The notes under the pieces were generated by a model. The model searched no databases. It worked only from the letters and a program-made list of their open reading frames with translations, and had not been told where the DNA came from. A DNA stretch of 64,000 nt from NCBI GenBank assembly GCA_037074705.1, contig CM073591.1, positions 6,750,087 to 6,814,086 on the forward strand, written 5' to 3'. Positions 12,107 to 23,589 of the stretch are shown piece by piece. The position numbers and the translations under genes are program-made. The DNA comes from Zhengitettix transpicula (taxonomy: Eukaryota > Arthropoda > Insecta > Orthoptera > Tetrigidae). Numbering within the stretch: the first letter of the stretch is position 1; every line of letters starts with the position of its first letter.

Positions 12107-13658
12107 AGTTAAAGCCCCGTCCAGATGCCGAGCAACGAGCCGAACCTGGCTCCAGTGCCACCCGAGCACGAGCAAGGACCCAGCCGAGCATCGTGAAGAC
12201 ATGCTCCACATACAGCGTCGTCAACCAACTACGAGACTCATTGCTACAACTAAACTCTTAAGCCCAGTCCAGATGCCGAGCAACGAGCCGAGCGTGAGTC
12301 AGTGCGCATGCGCCACGTGGGCCTGCGTTGCTCGCCCTGGGCTCCGGCTGTCGTCGTCGGGTTCCGACGAAACATGGAAGGAAAGTTGGGCGCGTGGACG
12401 TCGTAGTGTGGACGCGGACCGATTTCTTAGGCATATATCAAAGAGTTTAGTGTATTCTGTACTCTTTGCTACGTTTTTTGCGTTACTTAAATAGAAATGG
12501 GAAATGAAATTGAGTGGTCTCAAGAATTCATATAATGAGTGCCAGGCAGATACGTGGGATCTAGTCTTAAGCGGATATTATGTCAGTTCAGGTGCAAGCT
12601 TTCAGCCACATTGAAAACATTCTTAAAAACTATATATATATATAAACTCTTAAGCCCCGTCCAGACTACCGAGCAACGAGCCGAACATGAGTTAGTGCGT
12701 TTGCGTTACGTGATCTGCGCATGCGCCTCAAGGACCACGATTGCTCGGCGTCGGCTCCGGCCAATGTATATATATATATATATATATTGATATTTTGAAG
12801 AACCTTTTTTTTTTTAAAAAAAAAAGTATGACGTATGTGTTTTCGGAACCTTGACAATGGCGTAAAAGAGGCCGACAGCTTGAACACATCCAGTAATTAC
12901 TCCCGTGGATGTTAGTGATGGAGGTGTTGCTGTGTCTCTGAGCCACATGTAGCTTAGAGCTTAGTTGTAGCAATGAGTCTCGTAGTTGTGTGACGACGCT
13001 GTATGTGGAGCATGTCTTCACGATGCTCGGCTGGGTCCTTGCTCTGCTCGTGCTCGCACAGGTTCGGCTCGTTGCTCGGCGTCTGGACGGGGCTTAAGCT
13101 AGATGTGGCTCAGAGACACATCACTAACATCCACGGGAGTAATTACTGGATGTGTTCAAGCTGTCGGCCACTTTTACGCCATTTTCAAGATTCCGAAAAC
13201 ATATACGTGATACTTTTTTAAAAAAATAAAAGGTTCTCACAATATCAATAAAAGTTTGTTGAGTATTCAATAGAAAACTGATACAACAATGAATAATGAA
13301 ACTAACCTCGTGTAATATTTCATGTAATTAGCATGAGACAGATCAAGTTGCCTCCTGACCTGACATAACATCCAGTGACCCCACGTAACAGCCTGGACCT
13401 CATTAGCTGAATTCTTGCGACCACTCAATTTCATTTCCCCATTTCTATTTAAGTAACGCAACGAACGTAGCAAAGAGTACAGGATACACTATACTCTCTG
13501 CTACAAGCGTCCACACTACGACGTCCACGCGCCCAACTTTCCTTCCATGTTTCGTGCAGCAGCCGAGCACGAGCCAGGGCGAGCAACGCAGGTCCACTTG
13601 GCGCATGCGCACTGACTCGTGCTCGGCTCGTAGCTCGGCAGTCGGGACGGGGCTTTAA
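12107..13658. mobile_element. Nested foldback / long-TIR MITE cluster
   Basis: Built from several copies, in both orientations, of a terminus AGCCCCGTCCAGATGCCGAG flanked by TTAA. Plus-orientation termini occur near 12107, 12257 and 12650; inverted termini end near 13098 and 13656. Three arm pairs are visible: 12107-12250 with 12955-13098, 12255-12600 with 13320-13658, and 12810-12960 with 13098-13250. The outer ends both show TTAA, suggesting a TTAA target duplication. No transposase was found, so these are non-autonomous DNA elements inserted into one another. Family assignment (piggyBac-like or other TTAA-targeting) is inference. Confidence 0.75.
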
Positions 13659-14594
13659 CATTCATATATAATTTTATTGCAAGGTTACACATATTTTGGA
13701 AATACTAAAAATTGCGGCGTAACCACACCAGCCAGTTTTTGAACCACTCTATTAAATTTTATGTACTGCTTGCTTGAGAATGCAGTTGGTACTGCTGCAA
13801 TATAGTTAATGTAAATATATATATATACCGTAAAAAAAGTAATTTAATTTCCAATTATTTAGGAGTGATATTAAATTTGGAATCAAAATGCATAAAAATC
13901 CAGCCCTTTTACTTAAAATCAAATACATTAATTTTGGAATATACGAGGGCGGGGGCAATCACTTAACTACACAGACACTGGCGTGACGTCACTGCGCCAG
14001 TCCACCTTAACGTTAGAATCCTCAAAAAAAAAAAAAAAAGTCCACTAAATGAATTTTGGAGCGGCATTCAAGTAGAAAGCCACCATCACAATTTAATTCA
14101 CATTCGAATATTTGACGTTTCGCGTAATGATGCCAACTCCTATTCGTATCACATGCATCGCCACAACGCAGGGAATATTCAATGAAAATAAAACAAAAAA
14201 AGTTATGACATTTTAATCTTAATTAGTCATCGTATAACACATGTATGTCGGCAAATAATATATTGAATGTTCATCGACTTTGCTGTTCCATCATTTATTA
14301 ATATCCACGAAATGTGCTTTAATGGCAGAGACGAGTTGCGCAGTAGCAAGGGTGACGTCACTGCGCATGCAACCCTCGATTGTTCAAATTGCCCGCCGTA
14401 TCTCCCACAGCATTTGCCAGTACAGGTGAGTAGCAGTTACTACTTCTGTTAAAATTAAATATTTTTGCGAGTACACGTTTAAATTACTGGAAACATTGTA
14501 GTTTAATAATTTTTTTTTACACTGATGGAAAACCGAAAATGTTTTACTCATAATTAACCACCTGGTGTCTGTTGATATTGATTGTCAATTACTT
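13659..14594. other. Intergenic sequence, nothing recognised
   Basis: AT-rich sequence between the foldback cluster and the SINE copies, with TGACGTCA at 13984 and 14353. No supported ORF. Confidence 0.45.
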
Positions 14595-14835
14595 ACTTAC
14601 CCCTCAGCTCGACAGCCCCTGAAGGGCCTCGGCCTACTGAGACGGCTGACAGACTGTCATCTTACACGACACATTCTAGATTTAGGAGTGACACCTGGTC
14701 AGAGTGTCGATTCTCCCACAGCCTTCTTAACCCCAGTTTTCTTGGCCAGGACGACCACAAACATCCATTTGGGATTAAGGGCGTAGGTGCAGTCGCCTGG
14801 GGTTGGTGGAATAACGCACTGTCACTGTTACTAAA
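14595..14835 (-). repeat. tRNA-derived SINE body, head missing or replaced
   Basis: Minus-strand copy of the SINE seen at 15142-15375 and 49400-49650. It shares TGGGAGAATCGACACT, GTCACTCCTAAATC and AAGGCCCTTCAGGG-type segments and ends in GTAAGTAAGTAA. The tRNA-like head of the other copies is not recognisable here. Confidence 0.75.
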
Positions 14836-15141
14836 CTCTTTACAGTTTTATTCCAACTTTGGTGCTCGTTTACTTACCCCGAGTTATAAAGAAAAAGAAA
14901 GTTCACCGATGCCATTGTTGCCAACGTACCACACCCATTTCTGTTGTGTACTATTGGTTTGAGACACTAATTCCGATTTCGATTTAACAATTACCGTGGA
15001 GAGTGTTATGGGAGGAAAAACTTGGAAAAGTATTATCTACATGATTCAAGTCATGTCAGGTTTGGAAAAACACAGAAAAAAAGACAGAGTGGAATATGTG
15101 TGGAACGGACAATGAATATAGGAAGGCTGCAGATACCAAAC

Positions 15142-15375
15142 TAACTAACTCCTTGGCTCGACATACCCTGAAGGGCCTTGGCATACATAGACGGCTGCCA
15201 GACTGTCATCTTACATGACACATTCTGGATTTAGGAGTGACAACTTGGTCAGTGTCGATTCTCCCACAGCCTTAACCCCAGTTTGCGTGACCAGGATGAC
15301 CACATTGAACCCTGGATCCCTGTGATGCGCGGCAACGACGCTGGCCACTACACCACAGCAGGTCGGCATCGTTTG
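15142..15375 (-). repeat. tRNA-derived SINE
   Basis: On the minus strand it begins CTGCTGTGGTGTAGTGGCCA (an A-box-like tRNA segment). It continues with a degenerate B box and the SINE body, and ends in AGTTAGTTAG. This tail type is common in SINEs mobilised by RTE or CR1-like elements (known); the partner here is not identified. Confidence 0.8.
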
Positions 15376-16150
15376 TCAATTGAACAAAAAATTTTGGGGG
15401 GTATACTTAGATAGCAACCTTACTTGGTGAAAAACATATTGACTACCTGTATAAAAAAACTCTTATATTTTAAAAAGATTATAGACTTTTTTTTTTAGTG
15501 GAGGATATGTGACGAGTATATACTATTGTCTAATATTTTCTTATTTAAATTACAGTACAGAAGTACAGGGTTCTGCTTCAAAAAAATACATAAATACACT
15601 GTTGATAAGTCAGAAAAAGGTCAGACTACAGAAAAACTGAATCATGCAACAAAGTATTCATAGAGAAGTCAGTCCTAACTGTGTCGTCCTGATACTGCTG
15701 ATTACGAGAAACCCCGACAAAGTAACTTCACAAAAAGAAATTAATTATACAATTTGTACCAGGAGTCAACATAATTATTTCAGGGAGAGGACAAATAAAA
15801 TCACTACAGGCGGAGAGAGACTCAAATATAAGGGAGCACAATATTGTTCAACAAGCTACCAAAAAGGAATTTAAAATCTGGAGGGTAAAACATTTGAAAA
15901 TGAATTTAAAAAATATCTTTTAGAATAATCTCTCTATAATTTGGCTGAACTTTAATAACACACAAGAAGTAGATGAAGATGTTAATATCAGAAACTGCCA
16001 GTTGTATTGTATCATGTTATGTTACCATGGTAAAATTGGCTCTTTAAGGAAGTTGAAGTTTTCCCATATTGTATACATAATTTATGGAAAATAAAAACAT
16101 TTATTTATTTATAATTTTCTTTGTATTAAATCCATCAAAAGAAATAGTAG
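15376..16150. other. AT-rich intergenic sequence, nothing recognised
   Basis: No gene or repeat recognised. A 76-codon open frame at 15644-15874 has no recognisable similarity. Confidence 0.4.
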
Positions 16151-16154
16151 TTCC

Positions 16155-16187
<33 letters not shown>

Positions 16188-16190
<3 letters not shown>

Positions 16191-16823
16191 AATGATTAGG
16201 TTTATTACTAAATATAAAAAAAACTTTATTACATGAAAATACAAAAATACATTAAAAAATATTATTGGGCGCCAGCAGATATACATTGGTCTGCAAAAAA
16301 AATTAACATTAGCTCCGGCTTGGTTATAAAAAATCCTCCTTCTCTACAGGGTAATGTGGGCGGCTCGGTAGCTATTCAAGAACAGAGCCTATTTCTGCAC
16401 TGTGTAAAAAATTCAACTTTTGAAGGCACTTTACAGAAATGGTGATCCTTACTTTAACTGGTGGCGTCAGGCGACTTGCAGTGGGTCAGTGGTCTTGTAG
16501 TAAGCAGCAAATCTTCTTCGGCCTCCCCGCGATGGACGTCTCTCCAAAACCTTTGTTGCTTCCCGCTCGCCTGGATTTTCCACCCTCTCATTCCACTTTC
16601 CGTCCTCTATCTGTTGGTCTGCCTGTGTCTGTCCTGTTTCACCCGGGTTTGGCGTATATATTCGTACTCTGCCCCCCCCCCCGCAAACTATGCAAAAAAA
16701 AAAAGGGGACCACATACCCGGGATTTCTTTTGGCCTCTCGGGCAGTCACACATGCACGTTTAATGTATTCCTACTCAGGCCTGCGGACACAAGGGCAGCC
16801 ATTTAAGGTTGTTATTCACTACA
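16188..16823 (-). mobile_element. Solo-LTR-like element, copy 1
   Basis: On the minus strand the sequence begins TGTAGTGAATAACAAC and ends ATCATTACA, so it has the TG..CA termini of retroviral-type LTRs. It carries AATAAA-like signals near its 3' end and is homologous through most of its length to 49914-50706. No internal region, primer-binding site or second LTR is adjacent, so a solo LTR is the simplest reading. It borders an AT dinucleotide tract at its 3' end. Confidence 0.55.
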
Positions 16824-16962
16824 AAAAAAAATATATAAATGTGTTCTTCAATTCAGTGGAAATTTATTTTTACAGATTTGATAACGTTTTAAGAAATAAA
16901 AATTACTTGTCATAGTTTTTAATTTATTCGAATCTGGATTTCTCACGATTTCTTCTGTACGA

Positions 16963-17034
16963 CATGGAGATGGTTAAGGCGTCTGTGTACTGAGCAGAAT
17001 ACGTGGGTTTAAATCATGCCTGGGTCAAATATTT
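16963..17034 (+). pseudogene. Degenerate copy of the tRNA-like sequence
   Basis: Lacks the 5' acceptor strand and has T-arm changes (GGTTTAAATCA) that disrupt the B box relative to 17375-17446. It is the first unit of the tandem duplication. Confidence 0.65.
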
Positions 17035-17374
17035 TCAGTCTTTCATTCTTCTTCCATCCTTCTCTCTGCTTTGAAACATATGCTTTTCTATGTGCGTAAT
17101 TCTTCACCTGAGCATATGAATTCAAATAAAGCGCAATCCTCCTATTTCTCCTATTTATTTCTATCCTTCCTCACTATCCAAGTTTGAATGTGAATTAATT
17201 CCTTAAAATGGATTCTCCTAATATTGTATTTATTCCTTAATGGAAGCTCCTAATATTGTATTTATTCCTTAATGGAAGCTCCTAATACTTCATTCCCTCT
17301 ACTCTATCCATTCCTCCACTAAAACTATTAATTGTCCACAAAAAGACTGTCTATATTTGCCTGGTCGGGAACTT

Positions 17375-17446
17375 GACCCGGTGGCCGAGATGGTTAAGGC
17401 GTCTGTGTACTAAGCAGAATACGTGGGTTCAAGTCCCGCCTGGGTC
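17375..17446 (+). tRNA. tRNA-like gene or SINE head, apparent anticodon ACU
   Basis: A 72-nt stretch folds as a class I cloverleaf. The acceptor stem is GACCCGG with CTGGGTC, the D arm GCC..GGC, the anticodon stem TCTGT with GCAGA, and the T arm GTGGG with CCCGC enclosing TTCAAGT. A box (TGGCCGAGATGG) and B box (GGTTCAAGTCC) are both good, and a TTTT terminator follows at about 17453. The anticodon reads ACT, which would decode serine AGU, yet there is no long variable arm as tRNA-Ser requires, and the loop starts GT rather than YT. A tRNA-derived SINE head or tRNA pseudogene is therefore as likely as a working tRNA. Confidence 0.45.
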
Positions 17447-17643
17447 AAATATTTTCAGTCTTTCCTTCTTCTTCCATCCTTCTCTCTGCTTTGAACATAT
17501 GCTTTTCTATGTGCGTAATTCTTCACCCGAGCATATGAATTCAAATAAAGCGCAATCCTCCTATTTCTCCTATTTATTTCTATCCTTCCTCACTATCCAA
17601 GTTTGAATGTGAATTAATTCCTTAAAATGGATTCTCCTAATAT

Positions 17644-17682
<39 letters not shown>

Positions 17683-17989
17683 CAGCAAGTATCCTATCAG
17701 AGACTCCATTAAGGTTCCCAACACATCCTCCAATAATCCTGAATTATACACCTCTGCCACACAGAAAGCAGGAGATTGTGGGCATTTAGCTCTTGCAATG
17801 ACTGCAGAAGATATTAAATCATATGAACTTGAGGTGGCAGCCTGCATAAATAGGAAATGATAATGTGTTCTCTTTCAAGAACACCGACTCAATGAGATTT
17901 TCTCACTGCGATCAAAAGGAATCCAACAATAAAAAATTTACATCTGATTGAAAATTACTAAGAAATAGCTAAATACAGACAAAAGAAGT

Positions 17990-18440
17990 GATAATATAAA
18001 TACCACACAACATTTCTGGGATCCTTGTTTCTTTCTTCAGGTTCAGAAAAAACACGGGCGCCTAGAGAGAAAACAACAGCACAAGGCAGTTGAGAAAACT
18101 CAAAAGTGAAGAAAATGTAACAATAATGGGAAAGCAGAAGGGTTGGTGTAACAATATCTGTACATTAATTGCAGTGAAGTTTGATTTAATGTGATGCATC
18201 TCCGATACGAGTTTGGAATTGTACCTGTTGCCAATGAATAAAATCTCAGCATTTTGCCATTAAAATGAATGTTTCGAATTGATTTATTTGGAGACTACAA
18301 TTGTTTATCAACAGTAAGTTTATATTAGACATATGTTACCATTAACGGAACACTTTGTTTGCCCTATGTAGCAGGAATTACAGTTAGAGCGGGAGGTTTG
18401 GTAAACTACACAATGTTTGCTATACAAATAGGAGTGTCAA
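17990..18440 (-). mobile_element. Penelope-like element fragment: GIY-YIG end plus 3' region
   Basis: On the minus strand, 18440-18355 translates with CVVYQTSRSNCNSCYIGQTK. This matches the start of the GIY-YIG endonuclease of Penelope-like elements, whose pattern is VYKxxCxxCxxxYIGQT. The sequence then runs into a noncoding region found again at 60565-60915. It ends with CTGAAGA, a short hairpin, GAAATGTTGTGTGGT. The reverse transcriptase domain is absent. This is the only place where the coding end and the dispersed 3' hairpin are linked. Confidence 0.7.
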
Positions 18441-19368
18441 GTAGGTCCTTGTGGTTTTTAATCAAGAATGAACGAGCATTAGATATTTAAATGGATATTT
18501 ATATTCTTTAAATATTTGGATGTATTTGTAATAAAGGGGTACGAGAAAAAATTTGGATTGAGGTGAACGTTGTGTGGTATTTATAGTATCACATCTGTTG
18601 TCCATATTCCCTATTATTTCGAAAGGAATTCAATTGACATGGTAGCACAAAAGCAGTGTTAAATGTATAAAATAAAAATATTTATTAATTTTTGTTTTCA
18701 CAATAAATACATAAATCAAAAATTATAGTTGGATATTTTGAACTGAGCTTGCATTTATAAAAAATGCAAGTTAAAATGCTCAACAACCTTTTTATAAGTA
18801 TCTTTTTTTCAGTTTTACAAACAAAATAAATAATACGGCAGTAATTAATTTTAATACAGTTGGAGAAAAAAAATATTTTGTTAATATTTCTCTGCATCAT
18901 AAGCAAAATATATGGTGGAGGAATCAAAAATTATCAATTATACTTGAAATTACACATTTCATAGTGCCTGTTCCATACAAAAAAAAAAACGTTAATACTT
19001 TTGGTTCCCCACATCGACTAGCTAAGATGAAATATTTTAATGAATAAACTACAATTTTTTTTAGAAAAAAATATGCAACTGTCACAAAGCAATGTGGAAT
19101 TAGGGAATATGTGGATTAAATAGGGGAGAAAAACTTGAACTTTGCATGAATTTAGATGGAAACTTCACACTCAAGATGAATACTGCTTTTAAGATTCATT
19201 AACCAACTATGAAGAGGGAGGAATTAATTTCCTCCCAAGCATTCACATGCACAACCACCGTTTGGATCTGATATGATATATCATAAAGAAATGCTCTTTT
19301 TTAACAGTGTTTTGATTGTCCAGTCACTAGTTTTCACAAAACCACTGGATCCTAACCAGACGTAACCA
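18441..19368. other. 3' flank of canonical TMEM50 gene
   Basis: AT-rich, no recognised gene. It should hold the 3' UTR of the minus-strand TMEM50 gene. Confidence 0.4.
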
Positions 19369-22279
19369 TTAATTCCAATGATCTTCTTGCCTCCCAAATT
19401 TAAACACCAAAGATCCAATGAATATAAAAGCATTCTGTAGAAACAAGCCGACTCCGGGCCAGGAAGAAGGTTGTTCTGCGAACACAAATAACATCAAACT
19501 GTGTGAATAACATACACGAAATAGCAGCACGATTCCTGATAAAAATTTTTTTACAGAGTTAAAAAATAGTGACAGCCCAAATTATATTGAAGACAAAATG
19601 CAAAAGAATAACTAAAGACTTGTTACTACGACAATCCTGGGTGAAAACTATGATTCAAAATTGTGGACACGTTTACTTAAATCGATTCCGTTAAATCATT
19701 ACAGGGAAGCTGAAGGGTCCACAGAGAGTAAGAAAAGATAATAGATCAAATTCTCGGGTCTCAACCCGGGCGAATTGTTTGTTGAATAACAAAGTTTCAA
19801 CAACAATCTCCACCATCGTCATCAGGTTAACCTGATGAATTTCACCCGAGAATTTTATCCACAACAGATTCACCGGGAAAGCCGTCGCTCTCTAAGTAAA
19901 GATAATGTTGACCTGTGTTTAAAACTTTGACCCCCTTAATATCAAACAACAAGAATTTAAATATTTCTGAATTATAGTTACCGTATTTTCTCGTGCATAC
20001 CACACACACATTTTTACCCATAATTTGAATCCATTACTTGACAATGGAGTTATGATGCAGAATATGTGATGAAGACATACAAGCATCTACATTCATGTTG
20101 CTTCCAAAACTGGGGTCTTCAGTACAGTGAGGAAAATATGCAATTGAAATTTTAGTCCATCAATAAAGATTTCGAATTAATTTTAAAACACCAGTAATAA
20201 AATAAAATAAAACTGTGATTTTTTACACTTGTGAAACATTAGAAATCAACAATTTTGATAATTTATTAAATCCTCAATAGCTCATAACAATAAAAAAAAA
20301 TTGAACTACAACTCACGTTTATTTGTAACGTAATCCGTGAACAAAATCCAACAAGATGATATGAGTGCTCCAAAGCCCATGACCAACCCAAGGAAAAACC
20401 ATACCCTGGCACCGCGAGGGCCAAAGCAGCCTCCAGCATATCCGTCACCTCTCACCAGTGCGTTGGATACAGAATTTATCCTGGCGATAACAAAATTTAT
20501 TACAGAAATATTTTTTATAGATTCATGTAATTCATAATAAATCATAAAAAGGGATATAATCATTGATAATTTTTTTTTCTGGAATATATCATAATTTGTA
20601 TCTGTAACGAAAAGTTTTGGTGGTTTTACTTTGATACTCAAGTTGAACACAAATGCAATTTTTCCCTTTCAAATAAAATACTTTAAAATCAGATTTAAAA
20701 AAATATTATTGTGGGACACACAGGTATTTCAATTGCTATCATTAACATCATTAATTGACTACTTCTTTGTACAGCACAGGAGACTATACTGTGCATCCAC
20801 CTTCACACAAAATAAATCAAATGGGTTACTAAGCATTCACAATATTGTGTCAAGGTGCTGCGTGTATACGGAAAAGCCAAGTGTCAGTTTTTTATTTGGC
20901 AATTTCAATGTTTATGTCATGATTACCGAGAATGCAGAATATTTTTTTTTGTAATAAAATTATTGTATAATCATACATTTTACTGGATAAAAATCGAAAC
21001 TATTGTCACAATTTATACACAGTTTGAACCGAGTTACAAGTTCACTTCAGCGTCAAAGTTACCCATTTAACTTCCTATCACAATATGAAATATTTATTAA
21101 TCACGGAGATACACTGCAATGGGATTGTATGTATGAGTGATGAATCATTAAGCACTTGCATGACTAGGTTTATTTGTGACAGAAAAGTATGGGGGAACAA
21201 CATAAAAACAAATTTAAAAACTGTTTACAGTACAACCCTGGTTAACCAGACTGTAGTTGATCAAAACCCGTGTTATCCGAAACGCCGCCAAAAAAGAATA
21301 CAGTACTGCTGCAGTTTTTCGAATGAGTAATTGAAATGTAACAAATGTAATTTTAACTTTAATAAAGAACATAAGTGCAGCCCACAAAGAGACTTTTTTT
21401 GAATGTGACTGACCTTTAAAATCTTACAACAATACATCCTGTAATAACAATACAAAATACTGCATAGCATTAAATTATCATGGCTTAACCAAAACAAATT
21501 GTTATCTGAAATGGCTTAAACCCCATTTAGTCTGTTTAACTGGGGGAAATTGTACTGTATTTACCTTTGTTGCTTACTTACATGAACAAAGACAAGGTTC
21601 CAAAAACTCCACAAACATGGTAAGCTTTGTTGAAGTGAATGCTATCTGGATATCCAGACTGCACATCAATTATTATCCACCAGCCAACAAAGAACTGGAG
21701 AGAGTAAAACACACAATAATTATTGAACGTTTCTTCAGTTGTAAGACGTAAAATAATTAATACACAACAAAATAATTTAGGTTGCACACAATTAATTTAG
21801 AGATACCTGGAGGTGACAATAGTTTTTTGGAAAATATTCCCAATTAATAGGATAATGGTTAGCAATATATCGTACATAACCTGTAAAATACTAAATGTGA
21901 TAAGCCTCAATGAATATTAAATTAAAACATTTGTAACAGAAATTCACGATGTTTTATTTAATATTTTCACCCAGAAACGTACATTCAATGGCATGAATTA
22001 AGCTAACACGCGTAATTGAAACTTGGATGACTAAAAAATTTAATTCTTCATAGAATATTTTGTCGAACATTGTTCAACAAAAACAAAACTTATTTTAATA
22101 TTTACGTATTTTACACTTGGTAGTTGAAATGTTAAGAAAACACTAGCACGTAACACACACATGTATATAGTGAAACTTACTAAAACTCCAGCTGCAATCG
22201 ATGCAATTGCATTTCTCTTGTCGTCTCCCTCGAACCAGATACATGTAGGAATTTGCACATTTTCGAAACAACCTGCCAT
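19369..22279 (-). CDS. TMEM50: TMEM50 (UPF0220 / Vps68 family) four-helix membrane protein
   Basis: Four minus-strand exons: 22279-22181, 21694-21582, 20480-20317 and 19475-19369; 483 bp, 160 residues. All junctions are GT..AG with closing phases (0, 2, 1) and a TAA stop at 19369-19371. Family landmarks are strong: IWFEGDDKRNAIASIAAGVL (first helix), FFVGWWIIID, YHVCGVFGTLSLFMINSVSN, VRGDGYAGGCFG, GARVWFFLGLVMGFGALISS, and the tail WPGVGLFLQNAFIFIGSLVF followed by KFGRQEDHWN. Animal TMEM50A/B are about 157 residues, so the length is normal. The family localises to ER and endosomal membranes, with Vps68 the yeast relative; molecular activity is not established. The gene is intact and lies 7.7 kb upstream of its divergent paralogue. 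Confidence 0.95.
19745..19870 (-). repeat. Hairpin repeat with CTGATGA..GAAAC core
   Basis: The minus strand reads CTGATGACGATGGTGGAGAT, then GTTGAAACTTTG, then an imperfect palindrome around AATTCGCCCGGG. It lies in intron 3 of the TMEM50 gene. It is similar in layout to the other CTGANGA..GAAA repeats in the window. Confidence 0.45.
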
Positions 22280-23077
22280 CGTGTACTATTCCAGTATTTA
22301 TAATAATAATAATAATAATAATATCAAGCGGAAAAGCTAAAGTTCCGTTCACAACATTAACTTTTTTTTTGTTTGCCCTATCGTCTTGTGATCAAAATTC
22401 TGACATTTATATCAAAGCAGTTACAAAGATACTCCTCACACGTATGTTATTCCCTTCAATAACTTTGTATCTGTTTTAATAATAATGTCTTAATTCCCAT
22501 GATGCAAAGTGAAAATATAATAACAAGTATTCTTTATGGAATTGTGAAGCAGATTAGTTACAATATGTTTAAATAATTATTGTGGATGTAACGGACTAAA
22601 TTAAGTGTGTGAAAAAATATATACGGATGTACAGGATTAAGTATACTTTTTGTTTAGCTTTTCTTTAAATTTTATTAATAACTATTTACGATCTGCTGAT
22701 AATAAAAGCAATCAGTAAATATTGTGTATGAGTGTGGGTTGTATAGAAGACGTCTTGTGTTGTTACTATTTAGGTTATTTCCAGTTACTGTTCTCAGCTA
22801 CAAGCGGCAGGGCTGGTCCAGGGTGTAGTTCCTTTTAAGCCTGTGGTTGTTGTGTTTACTACTGTCTAGTAGGTTATGTACAAGTTGGTTGGGGTGTAAC
22901 TCTTACACTGTTTTTTACAATTTCACTTTTCACTGAATTCACCTTTAGGTCACTATGTATGTCTGCATTCGTTATGTAATATTGTTTAGCTGACCAACTG
23001 TAATTTAAAGTTTATTTATCATAAAATAATGGGGGAAAAAAATTTAATAAAATATTAAAACTTTTACAAGTCAGCCA
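22280..23077. other. 5' flank of TMEM50, ATA microsatellite, no gene
   Basis: Contains (TAA)n at 22299-22322 immediately upstream of the TMEM50 start and AT-rich sequence beyond. No gene recognised. Confidence 0.4.
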
Positions 23078-23142
23078 TCGCTGGGAGAAGTTACAAGGAG
23101 ACTGTGTCTTCTGGGTCGGAAACTTCTCAAGACCACCATCGT
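23078..23142 (+). repeat. Partial mariner-type MITE
   Basis: Shares GGGAGAAGTTACAAGGAGAC and the terminus GGTCGGAAAC..GACCACC with the complete element at 54279-54452, but lacks the 5' half. Confidence 0.65.
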
Positions 23143-23589
23143 AGCGAACACGTGCGCGGCACCAGACAAGGATCGTGCTCGAGAGCCTCAAGCTTTCCCG
23201 AGAACGTGTCACGGTCACGCTAAAAAAAAACACATATGCGTGTTAAAATATCTATAACTACGGGGGGGGGGCGGTGAACCAACGAAATTGCCACTCGGGG
23301 TGTTCCATCGTCTGCTAGGGGGAAAGAAACTTTATTTCATAATAATAAGAAAAAGATAGCCAAATAAATACAGACAAAAGAAACTCCTCAACATTTCTCG
23401 GATCCTTGCCCCCCCCCCCTTTTTTTTCTTTCAGGTTCTAAGGAGAGCCTCAGAAACATGGCCCCTTGACGGGAAACCGACGCAAGGCTGATTGATGGAG
23501 TCGACAGAAGAGTTGTTAAGAAGGGTAACCGGCCCTGAGGGCGATAAGGGACAACGGAGGAAAAGGTACAATACAGAATTGTGTACCAC

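Larger units (their letters stand above)
16963..17640 (+). repeat. Tandem duplication carrying a tRNA-like sequence
   Basis: Units at about 16963-17213 and 17385-17640 are nearly identical. Each consists of a tRNA-like head followed by about 200 bp that includes TTCAGTCTTTC, ATGCTTTTCTATGTGCGTAA and CTCACTATCCAAGTTTGAAT. The spacer holds a 35-bp tandem repeat ending TAATGGAAGCTCC. The second copy has the complete head. Confidence 0.85.

Noticed and set aside
12090..12494. 134-codon plus-strand ORF
   Set aside because: It lies entirely within inverted repeats of the foldback cluster and its inverse copy is not kept open.
16439..16915. 158-codon plus-strand ORF
   Set aside because: Falls in the LTR-like element, antisense to it, and is not preserved in the second copy.
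17990..18440. Intact Penelope element
   Set aside because: Only the GIY-YIG start and the 3' region are present; no reverse transcriptase sequence was found nearby.
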